Origin: Paralvinella palmiformis
Lineage: Eukaryota; Annelida; Polychaeta; Terebellida; Alvinellidae
Direction: 5' to 3'
Length of the DNA: 64,000 bases
Assembly: GCA_025642065.1 (NCBI GenBank)
Contig: JAODUP010000721.1
Location: 332,501-396,500, forward strand
Part shown: positions 53,265 to 63,906 of the stretch, piece after piece
Layout of the letters: the number at the start of each line of letters is the position of its first letter
Numbering within the stretch: the first letter of the stretch is position 1
Notes under the pieces: generated by a model
What the model was told of the DNA's origin: nothing
What the model saw: the letters and a program-made list of their open reading frames with translations, nothing else
The model's database searches: none
Position numbers and translations under genes: made by a program

Positions 53265-55802
53265 TAAAGCAACAAAAAAGAGTTGGACCTGGCCAAAGAC
53301 CACCAAGGACACATTAATTATAGGAGAAGAGAATGTGTCCAGGATAACGGCTACGCCGCACAAGAATGTGCAGCTAGAAAGCCACCCTGGTGCCAGATTT
53401 CAGCATTTTACCGATATGCTGAAGGATAAATCTTTTGTTGTTCGAGGTAAGTGCCCTACAAATATTATTTTAGTACTGGGAATAAATGACCGTAGCTCGG
53501 ATCCTCAAAAAACATCAATTCGAAATTTAAAAACCATGTTGACATGGATTAAAAATCGATATGATTCGAGTAATATTTTCCTAACTGAAATAAATTATTC
53601 AAAATTACTACCGAAAGCGGAACAGATTCAATCAATCGATCTATGGGTCATTGTGAATGGGCTAGGTCATACCCAAGCTGGGTACTCAGAAATTCAAAAT
53701 TAATTCCAATAGTGTAATGGGAATTATATGGAGAGAAGACACGGCAAATTCAATGGTTCACCACTGGTTAGATGTTTTAAACTAAGGTCTTCAGAGGGTC
53801 AAACTTACCCCTGTTATAAAATAATTAATAACATTTTAAATCTTTCAAGTCACGTTTTGGCGACATTAGAAACAAACTTACTAAGTAAGGGACTAACGTT
53901 CTTTCAAACCCCTAATATTTCTAAAGCACCCATTTTGGAAGCAACGTAACAATTTTAATAAATCATAGAAAAGTTTTATATCTAAGTCTAACTGGGTTCC
54001 ACCTGACAAGGGAACTGATCCCGATTTAATAGAATGCATAAATAACTTTACAAAGGAAATAGATGAACTAAATGTCCTACGGGAAAAACCAAATTTAACA
54101 ATTGAAGAACAATTAACACTAAACAACCTACGTAAAAATAAAGATATAGTAATTAAAAAAGCTGATAAAGGTTCGGTAGTAGTAATAATGGACAAAAAGA
54201 ATTATATTACTGAAGGCTACCGTCAATTAAATAATTATAATCATTACGAAAAAGTTAATGACCTCGATATTTTTATATGCTCCCTAAAATTCACAAAGAG
54301 GACAGTTGTTGGACAATACCAAACGTAATTGCTATATAAAAACGCATACGATTTTGTAGAAAAAAATAAAAGCATTAAGTTTGCCTGATAGTTGCTTGCT
54401 TATAACTTTAGATGTTGAAAGTATGTATACTAATATAGATCACACCAAGGGGTTGCAAGCGGTAAGGGACGTAATGAGAAATTATCCCATATATGATGAT
54501 CCAATTATATAACTTTTAGAATTATCTTTGAAGAGTAATGACTTTTTGTTTAATGATGAATGGTTCATCCAAAAAGTAGGCACTTCTATGGGTAAGGATT
54601 GGGCACCACACTACGCCGATATTTACATGGCAAAATTTGAGAAAGAGGCACTACTTAAATGTCCATTAAAACCTCATACCTACTTCCGGTATTTGGATGA
54701 TATTTTCATAATATGGCCACATGGCAAGGATGCGTTCTCTGAGTTTCTAAATATTTTTAATACACATGAACCACCCATTAAATTTAAATCTTCTATCTGT
54801 ATTGATTCGGTCAATTATTTAGATACCACTGTATTCAAAGACCCTAAAACAATAATACCTTATTGACCAAGGTATTTTTTAAACCAACCGATATTCATCA
54901 GATGTTGCACAAACATTCTTTTCATCCCAAACATACCTTTAAAGGTTTATTAAGATCGCAAATTATACGATTTGTTTAGAATATGTGCTTACGGTATTCT
55001 TTTTCAAGCCTTGTGTAAAAGAAATTATTCTAAAAGGTGGATGCGTGGTATTAAAGGCAAAACTGTTAGGGAATTGCAAATAAAACAACGTCGGTCAAAT
55101 ACCGGCATTCCAACTACCAGCCGTTGGGGTTCAAAACCATGCAATATTATGAACTGCATGACGTGTCATCTAATAAGTGATTGCTCAAATATTACGAGCA
55201 CTGTCACCCAAAAAACATTTGGAATAATGGGAGATATAGATTGCTCTTCTTCAAACGTTATTTATGCTTATCAATGCTACTTCTGTAATAAACAATATGT
55301 TGGCGAAACTAGTACATCTCTTCGCATAAGAGCTAATGGCCACAGATTTACAATTGAAAGAAAACATCGACTTTCTTCTTTATATACACATTTAAAAGTG
55401 CACGCAGATAACTCTTCTCTGCCTGATTACAACCGTCCATCTCTCGGTGATTATATTTTAATACCGATTGAACAAATACACAGCTCAGGTTCTGATTGGC
55501 AGGACCGAATTAATAGATTAAAACGAGAAACCTTTTGGATTGATACCCTGGGATCATTAGAACCAACAGGGTTAAACAAAAAACGTTCGGAAGATATATT
55601 AGAATCGGCCGAAAAAAGTGACACTGTAGCTCTAATAATGCCGTTTTCTAGAACAGGCAATATGGCTTCAAGAATAATAAATAAACATTTTAAGATACTT
55701 CAACCGAAGAGTTATTTAGAACACTATCAATATAGTATCATCACAGCTTACACTAAACATAAAAGCCTCTCGGGTTATTTAGTGTCAAGTAAGTTGAAAT
55801 AA
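53263..55802 (+). pseudogene. Penelope-like retroelement coding region (SGNH-like, RT, GIY-YIG)
   Basis: 53263-53700 gives TLIIGEENVSRI, HPGARFQHFTDML and IILVLGINDRSS, the pattern of an SGNH/GDSL hydrolase whose GDS block reads GEE, so the nucleophile is lost. Two in-frame stops follow. The same frame then resumes at 53728 with INNILNLSSHVLATLE and LLSKGLTFFQTP, the Penelope N-terminus. 53970-54260 (another frame) has NWVPPD and IVIKKADKGSVVVIMDK. 54528-54866 has VGTSMGKDWAPHYADIYM and FRYLDDIFIIW, the RT active site. 54972-55802 has GSKPCNIMNCMTC and NVIYAYQCYFCNKQYVGET, the GIY-YIG endonuclease. RT plus GIY-YIG defines Penelope-like elements. Frameshifts make this copy inactive. Confidence 0.88.
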
Positions 55803-56136
55803 ATACCTTAAAATAAATAGAATGTCTCCTGAAGCTCTGGAAAAGTTAATCACAAACACAACTTCAGTAAAGCGTCAATCGCCCGAAACACAAAAATCTC
55901 AACCCACCGTTACTATGTTTGTAAAGCAATGAGATATCTATATATCAATTGTCAAATGGGAAGCTACGACTAATTTATTTGAAGTAGGTTTATTTTCTTA
56001 TTATGTTGGACACTTTCACACCTGTACAAACATATAAATTCTATTCAATTATCGTTGGGATGTTTTCAAAACACCGGGTTACGTAAGGTCACAAGTAGAA
56101 CTAAAGGATTAAGTGCGTGACTTTCTATTGAAAATT
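55803..56136 (+). other. 3' non-coding part of the Penelope-like element
   Basis: AT-rich tail after the endonuclease stop, leading to a TATA-like TATATAAACC and the hairpin at 56137-56199. No gene. Confidence 0.55.
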
Positions 56137-56199
56137 GTGTATATAAACCTCCAGCAATATGGTAACGTTAGTGCCATATTGCTGGAGGTTTATATACAC
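56137..56199. repeat. Perfect 26-bp palindrome (hairpin)
   Basis: Arms 56137-56162 and 56174-56199 are exact reverse complements with an 11-bp spacer that contains TAACGTTAG. Each arm includes TATATAAACCTCCAGCAATA or its complement. It sits at the breakpoint where LINE sequence interrupts the Penelope-like element. Confidence 0.95.
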
Positions 56200-56209
56200 G
56201 TTACGTTAG

Positions 56210-56690
56210 TCGGTACATTATCTGCTGAACTGCCCAGCCTACCCGAAGCACCGAAGATCACTTAAAGGTCATCTCCGCCCGCAAGACCACAAACTTCCAG
56301 ACCGCCACCTAGCAGCATTGCTCATAAGGAAATCAACATTCCTACCAGATATCATAACTCCACTTCTCCAGAAAGATCCCTACACATACCAAGGACAGAT
56401 CAGACCGCCCCTATGGACTAGTGGATAAGAGCTTGGGCCCCCGTACCCATAATCCGTGCTGTTCGGGAGGCCGGAGGTTCCCGGCCGCGACATTATAGTA
56501 GGAGGAGGTTTTAGTCCAACCAGGCAACTGGTAAGGTTTTTTCTCCTCCGAAATTGACTTCTATACTAAACTGAGGTTCCACCATACTAAACATTGCATA
56601 GTACGCCAATCGTCACAACAACAGAAGCCAACACCAGGTGGCTGTGCCCAATAGGCGACAGCCAGGGGTTTCTACCCCAAACTTCAACAA
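56210..56690 (+). pseudogene. Severely 5'-truncated LINE, copy 1 (ORF2 end plus 3' UTR)
   Basis: 56213-56428 encodes VHYLLNCPAYPKHRRSL, then LAALLIRKSTFLPDIITPLL and QKDPYTYQ, then a stop. This is colinear with the C-terminus of the LINE ORF ending at 59519 (VHYLINCPAFPACRQPL, HIIIPLFKKDPY). The 3' UTR carries a tRNA-like stretch (CTAGTGGATAAGAGC, GGAGGTTCCCGGCC) and the tail GGCTGTGCCC, GGCGACAGCCAGGGG. It is flanked by ACGTTAGT at 56203 and 56692. Confidence 0.8.
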
Positions 56691-59519
56691 GACGTTAGTC
56701 CTCGCTCCTTCTTAACACCAGAAGCAAGGAGATGGACCAAAGAAGTCAGTAAACTGACAAAAGTTTTTAAAGCTCACCCGACATCTCAAAATAGAGCAGA
56801 ACTAAGAGCAGCTCAACGAGAAACGAGACGACGACTTCACACAATTAAAGAAGACCAATTTGACAGTTGGTGCAAACAACTCGGGGACATGGGCTCGGCG
56901 CAAATTTGGCGCGAGATTAAAAAAATCCGGGGTAAATCTTCCCAACCTAAAGTAATTAACCCCAAAGAAGAAGCAAACAAATTAGCACACCACTTCGCCA
57001 CTAGAGCTGACCACCAAACCTTACCCGAAGAGGTCAAATCAGCTCTAGAAAAACAACAACCAGACAGACTGCACTCAATATATCTAGCAAAAAGTGAACA
57101 CGCAGACACAGACACCCCTTTCACACCACACGAACTGGAAACAGTTTTATCAACACCAAAAAACTCCGCCCCTGGAGAAGACAAACTTACATACATCTTT
57201 TACTCCAAATCTCCCCCTTCTTTCAAAGTTAGACTTCTAAACTTCTTTAACCAATCCTGGAGAGAAGGACGAATTCCCAGACTCTGGAAAACCTCAATAG
57301 TCGTCCCTATCCCTAAACCTGGTGGCAAAGGCCACAGACCAATATCTCTCCTCCCTACAATACTAAAAATCATGGAGAGACTAATTCTCACCAGACTAAT
57401 ATTTAAACTCCCCAGACCAAAAAATCTCTTCGGGTTTACAAAAGGCAGATCAACTGTCGACCCAATTCTACATTTAGTAAACTTAATCACCAACAGAAGA
57501 AGAAAAACCCGATCCGGCACAGTCTACACTGCCTTTCTGGATCTAGATAAGGCCTTTGAAAGGGCTAACCACATCGTCATCTTAGACGCTTTAATCTCCC
57601 TGGGCATCAAGGGAAGAATGATATCGTGGGTAGAAGACTTCCTAGACAATAGAGAAATTAAAGTTACAGTCCAAGGGGTAAAATCTGACTCACACCCACT
57701 TACTACAGGCTCCCCACAGGGCTCCGTCCTCTCACCTACACTATTTAACGCCCTAATTACAGCACTAATCTCCACATCTTTACCCCCATGTGTCGACATC
57801 CTGGCTTATGCCGACGACATAGCCATTATTTCACACGGCCCAAGGCCGGCCAAAAAACTACAAACCGCCCTCGACACAACAGCATCTAAAGCCAATGACC
57901 TAGGTCTATTTTTCTCCACCGCCAAAACTAAAATAATTGCCTTCAACACCAATTCAAAACAACACAACACCTTCCATATAGGCAAACAAGACATTGAAAT
58001 AGTCAAACAGTACAAATACTTAGGCGTCATCATAGACAACCACCTCAATTTCAACAAACACGCACTACAAACAAAACAAAAAATCTACTCTCGACTAAAC
58101 ATAATAAAAATTATTTCTAATGTTAAAGTAGGAATAAACACAAACAATCTTATTAATCTTTATAAAGCCCTAATTCAATCCATACTTCTTTATGCGGCCC
58201 CAATCTACCTACTTGCATCTAAAACGGCAATTAAACACATAGAAATAGCACAAAGAACTGCACTTAAATATGTCTTAGGACTCCCCCCTACTGCCCCCTC
58301 TGCCCTTATCAGCAGAGAATCCGGCATCCCCCCTATTGCCCATCTCATTAGAGGAGACACAGCCAAATACATATTAAGAACAGCGACAAAACCGGACCCA
58401 GTACAAATCACATCTAAAATACAAGAAAGCTTACACAAAGACCCCAGAGTACACATTAATAAAAGCTGGGCCATGAAAGCAGCTGCTATTCAAAGGGACA
58501 TGAGAATTCCAGCAATCCACCCTCCGGATGCCAAGGAAACTGCTCCATGGCGCGACTACCCATTGACCATCATTATCGTAAACAGAAAATCAAAAACCCA
58601 AGACCCACAAGGGGCATTCACTGAGGCGTCGGACAGGATCTCTTCCCTGAACAGAGACCAGGCAGCAATAAACATCTACACAGATGCCAGTGTCCGCCAG
58701 GATGGAAAATCTGCCTGGGCCTGTTTTGTGGAGGGAGCACTCCGAAATCCCTGTGGAAGACTCCCCGACCACACACCAATCACTCTAGCAGAACTTCACG
58801 CCATATACGCAGCCCTCGCATGGCTGGAGGCACAAGACATGCACGAAGACACAATCATACACTCAGACTCGATAACACCTATCAAAATCCTTGCACAAAC
58901 AAAAACACGAATATATCCAAAAATCACAACGAAAATTATTAACTCTGCATTAAGCCAACGTGGCAGTCTAACCACTCTACATTGGGTTCCCAGCCACACA
59001 AATATCGAGGGTAATGAACGAGCCGACGCTCTGGCCAACGAAGCCACTAACCTAACCAACATCCTACACACAGAACAGACACCAGGTGCCTACAAACACA
59101 TGATAACAGAATATCTTCACAAACAAATAACACCAAATCAAGACACAGCCAAATTAAGTACCTGGTACAATAAAACCATTGTTCCCGGCATTCACATCAT
59201 AAATAACAGAATAGCAGACGTACACATACGCCGCCTCCGCTGCTGGGTGCACACAAAAAGCTTTGTCGGCCCAAATAATAAAGCACTCTGCTTACATTGT
59301 AACCAAAACTTCGACCCCGTCCACTATCTAATTAATTGTCCCGCCTTCCCAGCCTGCCGACAACCTCTTAAACAACTCTTAACTCCGGCACAACACAACC
59401 TAACCGACACAGAAAAAGCAGTCATTGTAATACACAAAGTCACAGCCACGCCACACATAATAATACCCTTATTTAAAAAAGACCCATACATCTGGCAAAA
59501 GCCAAACAACACACAGTAA
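56690..59519 (+). CDS. LINE ORF2 with reverse transcriptase and RNase H (I-group), 5' truncated
   Basis: The frame is open from about 56690; the first ATG is at 56889 and gives 876 codons to the stop at 59519. The endonuclease expected upstream is missing. RT motifs: FLDLDKAFERANH (about residue 216), GSPQGSVLSPTLFNA, LAYADDIAI (about 306), YKYLGVIID. RNase H motifs: IYTDAS (about 595), LAELHAIYAAL, IHSDS, HWVPSHTNIEGNERADALA (about 697). A CLHC...H...C zinc knuckle lies near residue 800. RT followed by RNase H fits the I/Nimb-type LINE group; the exact clade is uncertain. No stop or frameshift in 2.8 kb indicates a young copy. Its codons are C-rich, unlike the surroundings. Confidence 0.93.
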
Positions 59520-59672
59520 ATCTTTTGTAAAGGTTCGGCACCGGTACGTCCGGGACCGGAACTTTACAAAGTCATTTTCAGATACAGAAACTCTACGGAG
59601 AAGGACTCCACCACAGAGGCTGTGCCAAACAAGCGACAGCCTGGGGATACTCCCCGAACTACAAGCAAGCAA
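59520..59672 (+). repeat. LINE 3' UTR with SINE-like tail
   Basis: After the ORF: an imperfect hairpin (TTTGTAAAGGTTCGGCACCG ... GGACCGGAACTTTACAAA). Then CACAGAGGCTGTGCC and GCGACAGCCTGGGGATACTC, a block shared with SINE family S. It ends in an AAGC repeat before the flanking GGTAACGTTAG. Confidence 0.85.
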
Positions 59673-59692
59673 GGTAACGTTAGACATTCTAT

Positions 59693-59734
59693 GCAACCTG
59701 ATGAAGACTTGAATAGGTCGAAACCGGTCGTTGC
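59693..59734 (+). ncRNA. Hammerhead ribozyme motif (type I, minimal stem III) of the Penelope-like element
   Basis: The full catalytic core is present. The 5' strand of stem I is GCAAC (59693-59697). CTGATGA follows at 59698-59704. Stem II is GACTT-GAAT-AGGTC (59706-59719). GAAA is at 59720-59723, then CCGG and TC. The 3' strand of stem I is GTTGC (59730-59734), fully complementary to the first. Predicted cleavage is after C59729. The very short stem III (A-U and one C-G) is the form described for ribozymes in Penelope-like elements. It is on the same strand as the element and about 390 bp past its coding end once the LINE insertion is discounted. Confidence 0.85.
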
Positions 59735-60426
59735 TATTGGGTTGAGTCGTGTTGTATCGCTGCTATTAGTATTAATCTGAATTTATTCTGATTTATGCTT
59801 ATATTATTCATACATTATTCATACTGTGTATTAATATTTTATTTTTCCATTTTAGGCTTAATCTTTCTTGGCCGTAGTGTTCGACACAAAGCCTGGTTTT
59901 GTTTAAATCATAGTTTCTTGTTTATATTTAGATTATCCTCTTCTGGATTATTTTAGAAATTAGTTTTTTCTTTCATTTTTCTCTAATTTTAACGGTAATT
60001 AATTATACTTGCAATTAAATATTTTTTTAAAATCAGTTTGGAGTTATAATTGTTGTATAACACCTGTGCCAGCGCCTTAACTATCTTTATAAAACACACG
60101 CACGCACTCACGCACGCACACAAGTGGTTCAAGGTAGTACGTGATGTATTATAATATTATCATATTCAATATATTATAATTGCTGAATATATTCGGTTAT
60201 ATATGGATGATGCCGAATACATATAAATACAAAAGGTGAATATAAGTTATAGTAGGTATAGATAATTTTCGTGTAGAATGGAAACAATGCTGCCTGGATA
60301 ATAGCCGTGGCTTATACATGACAGTGACGTATGTTTGGTAGGATTACTCTCCACTTCAAGAATGATGGATCGTGAAGAATTATGTTGAAGAAGTAAGTCC
60401 CGCGCGGGCCCATTCTATATCTCATC

Positions 60427-60467
<41 letters not shown>

Positions 60468-61235
60468 TAAACTTAATTACGCCCTTAGCATAATTCTCAT
60501 TAATTAATATTATTTATATTTTTAGTTATACTATTTCCTAAACCGTAACTAGCATGACTAATACAGTTCCATAGCTGCCAACATTTGAAATGCGACATAC
60601 GGCTAACATGACACTATGTATCATAAAACCATGTAATTTGTCATATTTATCTATACCAAAACAATTTAACATCATAGGTATTCTTTTGTGAAAGATTCAA
60701 CTGTTTTTTTTTCTTCTCTCCATTTAATCAGATTTTCCCCACATTTAATAACAATTAATTAAGTCATCATGCACAAGTCTGCACTTTCAATAAATGATTA
60801 CCCTACATATTCTACACTATATTATCCAAAATCCAGCCTACAATCGGGAACAGTGCGTTTTAGCGACGGCTGGTGAGGTATCAGCGCGGGTGTTTTAAAC
60901 TATCATACTTTTTTTTTCACTACGAAGAGCTCCAAACAGAGCGAAAAATCATTCTCCGATAAACGAACTAGAGACTACCGCCTTTCTTGTCTCAAAATGT
61001 CAATAGCTCGGTCGTACTCACTAGCCTGAAGACAAAATACACACGTCCGGGGCGTCCGGGTTACCGATTTTTCCGGCCCTGGACCACTGCCAATTTATTT
61101 CGCTATATCCGTATCAGGAAACATTGTACAAAAGAGAGGATATCATACAAAATTACGGCCCTCCTGGGAAAAAATGCACCATTCCAATTCGCTTGCGCAG
61201 CAAAGATTTTCAAGCCATGCGGTCTAGAGAAACTG
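59735..61235. other. 1.5 kb without recognised gene
   Basis: Starts as the tail of the Penelope-like element. Contains CACG-type short repeats near 60095-60122 and a TA microsatellite at 60429-60462. No coding signal. Confidence 0.5.
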
Positions 61236-61244
61236 CCGTATAAT

Positions 61245-61315
61245 GAACACCACAGAGGCTGTGCTGAACAAACGACAGCCTGGGGATACTCCCCGAAATA
61301 CAAGCATGCAAGCCG
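61245..61315 (+). repeat. Solitary LINE/SINE 3' tail fragment
   Basis: CACCACAGAGGCTGTGCTGA, ACGACAGCCTGGGGATACTC and CCCGAAATACAAGCATGCAA. Almost the same as the LINE 3' end at 59610-59672, but with no element body attached. Confidence 0.8.
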
Positions 61316-61724
61316 TGTGTGCGGCTAAGACAGTGTCAGAACTGCACCATATGGAACTATTACAGCGAAAGACAGATTTATGGTAGTTTTCAAAGTACCG
61401 GCGTAATGGCGCAATGAAGAACAGAAAATCGTAATGATTCCGCAGAAATCGTACTTGTTGGCAGCTCTCCAGTTGAAATTAAACCTATTTAAGAAACGAT
61501 AAATATTTGCGATCCCTTCAATGTGTAATTATATCATTATTTATATGTTCCTTTATAAACAGTTTAATACGACATACTGACACTACCATTCTATCTAGGT
61601 ATATATGTACTAATTTCTACATTTTGAAAAACGGGGCGAAACTAATAAAATCCGAATATCCTCGGATGCTTCTATGGATATCGACGTGCACTACTTTCTG
61701 GTCGAGAATACTGATAATCTCAGA

Positions 61725-61815
61725 GACTTCTAGACAACCCGTACCCAAGACATCCCGTACCCAACGTAAGACAACTCGTACCCCCGGTCTGAGACAACTC
61801 GTACCCCCGATAAAC
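61725..61815. repeat. Short tandem repeat of a GACAACTCGTACCC unit
   Basis: Four degenerate units (GACAACCCGTACCC, GACATCCCGTACCC, GACAACTCGTACCC twice) with irregular spacing. Confidence 0.8.
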
Positions 61816-62009
61816 AAACCAGTAAATCTAACTGCATTTACAAACTCCATGTATAATTTGTACGTGCATTTGTTTTCATCAATGGAGATTTGCCTAAGTA
61901 ACTTTGTAACATGCTTTCCGGGTACTTAGAAACTAAATCAATTAGCTTAGTCTACGAACATTTTATTTTATGAAGAAATTTTTCCAAATGTCAATACTGT
62001 ATAATCCAC

Positions 62010-62392
62010 GGTTGGTTTGGTTTGGTTGTTCGGGGAGAATCCCCAGGCTGTCGCTTAATCAGCACAGCCTCTATGTTAGAGTGGTTGAGAACTTCTCCTC
62101 CCCCACCACTCACAGGGGAGCAGTACGGAAAGATGGAGCCGAAATACCCTGAGGGTGGTCACTGCCAGAGTGTTTTACGTCCTCAGGGGGTTTTTAACGT
62201 CCCCCTTTATTTTAAATAATTCAGTGGAGACGGCAGCGCCATTTAACGTGGTCAGCCACCTACGATGTAGTGAGCCGAGAAATTAATCCCTGGAAAAGTT
62301 TCGACCTCTTGCGGGGTTCGAACCTGCGACCGTTGGCACCAAGTGCCGGGTGCTTAACCACTAGGCCACCGGAGCTCACTGGGCGCTCGTAC
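62010..62392 (-). repeat. tRNA-derived SINE, family S, full length
   Basis: On the minus strand: A box TGGCCTAGTGGTTAAGC, B box GGTTCGAACCCCGC, then the same body as 41421-41845 (GGCGCTGCCGTCTCCACTGA, AAACACTCTGGCAGTGACCA). The tail has AGAGGCTGTGCTGA and GCGACAGCCTGGGGATTCTC and ends in an AACCA-type repeat. Confidence 0.9.
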
Positions 62393-62778
62393 GACATATA
62401 TACTGATACTGAATCACTATAATACAATAAGTTTATTAATGTGACTTCTTCAATTAACATCCGATGTTTATCACCTTGTATGTTAGGGTATATTACCTTT
62501 AGTTTAATATAAAAACTTATGTAATCCAAAAACATGTCGGATCTTTGCTTTGACAGTTTGTTGGTTATTTTATCCCCAGTATTGTTATAGTGTCAGCGTT
62601 GGTCATTCATGGATATTAAGTGGTATTTTTATTTCGCTATTCACAGTGTGCGGCCAATTCCCTTTCAAGTGGTTGCATTTATGTTTGTTAATGAGGCTAA
62701 TTAAGTAACATAATTCTGATAAGTATTAATAAAAACAGTAACTGCATTTATTACCGACTACGCCAAATATAATTTTGC

Positions 62779-62848
<70 letters not shown>
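62779..62848. repeat. (TA)n microsatellite
   Basis: About 35 TA units. Confidence 0.97.
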
Positions 62849-62849
<1 letters not shown>

Positions 62850-62852
<3 letters not shown>

Positions 62853-63595
62853 AAATACACATATATCAGGACATTGAACGTCTGGCCCGTCCCGGACTTC
62901 GGCCTTAGCTAAGTTCTCTTTTTCACAACTCCGAACTCATGTGGTCTCGAATCTACTTTATTTCTCTACTCAAAACTGTACAAAAACTATACACTCGAAA
63001 CAAACCTCCCAAAATCTACTAAAATTCAGATATTTCAGCGTTGTTGTCCGATAGACCCCGCATAGTCACCTGGTCCAATCAGCGCCAACTTGGCCGAGTC
63101 AAAAACAATCCCCCACTAAAAGTCCTCCCACACATTCAAACAGGTATATAAAGGGGAATATCCCCCCCCCCCCAGCACAATCAGCGTGTTGTCCAGTGGA
63201 GACTCGCATGTCCCTTGATCCAATCTCCGCTGACTTGGCTGTACCATTACAAACATTCAAACAAAGCTTCCACTCATTCAACCCACACCACGAAAACATC
63301 AATAGAGTACAAACCCCGCGGCTACGACATGTACACCAGTGCAATCCCAACAACCGGCTGGCCACAAATCCCGAACACCAATCAATAGGAACACTATGGT
63401 TTCGCACCCATTGACCCCACAATTCGTCGGCCACAAACATTAAAGCGGCACGAACGGGCGATCACTAATTCTTCCTAATATTAATCAATTTGACAACCGG
63501 CCATGACTTTACAGACATATTTATACGAAGACAAGAAGATCTGTAATAATCAACTGAATATATTAATTTTATAACTCATAACATAAGAATATGTC
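62850..63595. other. No recognised gene
   Basis: Includes a poly-C run at about 63164-63174. Opposing frames at 63099-63440 and 63196-63414 show no domain. Confidence 0.4.
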
Positions 63596-63599
63596 ACTC

Positions 63600-63850
63600 G
63601 GCCATATGGAGGGAGGTCCGACACATCGGCCTCGGCGTGTTGAACTGATTCGACCACAGGGGCGTATATCTTACCACATTCCGTCATAAGTTTGGACGTT
63701 TTGCAGTTTCCGGCGATATACTCACCCCAGAGTTTAACTAATAAACCCTGCGCTGATTTGGCAGCCGTACGCTGATATCGCTGCAGCTTTCCTTCTCTGA
63801 CTAGCTCTGTCTGGAGTTTGAGTAGACGAGATTCACGGTCCAATAGAAGA
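63600..63850 (-). CDS. Uncharacterised candidate exon
   Basis: The minus-strand frame reads LLDRESRLLKLQTELVREG, KLQRYQRTAAKSAQ, LLVKLWGEYIAGNCKTSKL, MTECGKIYAPVVES and AEADVSDLPPYG. It is charged, helix-forming and of balanced composition, unlike the repeat-derived frames. It is preceded by an AG (AGTACTAG side) and contains or ends near possible donors (GTGAGT after VKLWG; GTGACA after PYGR). The family is not recognised. It may be an exon of a host gene or of a repeat. Confidence 0.3.
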
Positions 63851-63854
63851 ACTA

Positions 63855-63906
63855 GTACATACGTACACACGTACGTACGTACATACATACATACATACAT
63901 ATATAC
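63855..63906. repeat. GTAC/CATA tetranucleotide repeat
   Basis: Alternating GTAC and CATA units next to the candidate exon. Confidence 0.9.

Noticed and set aside
56837..59512. Many minus-strand frames
   Set aside because: Shadows of the LINE ORF2, caused by its C-rich codon use.
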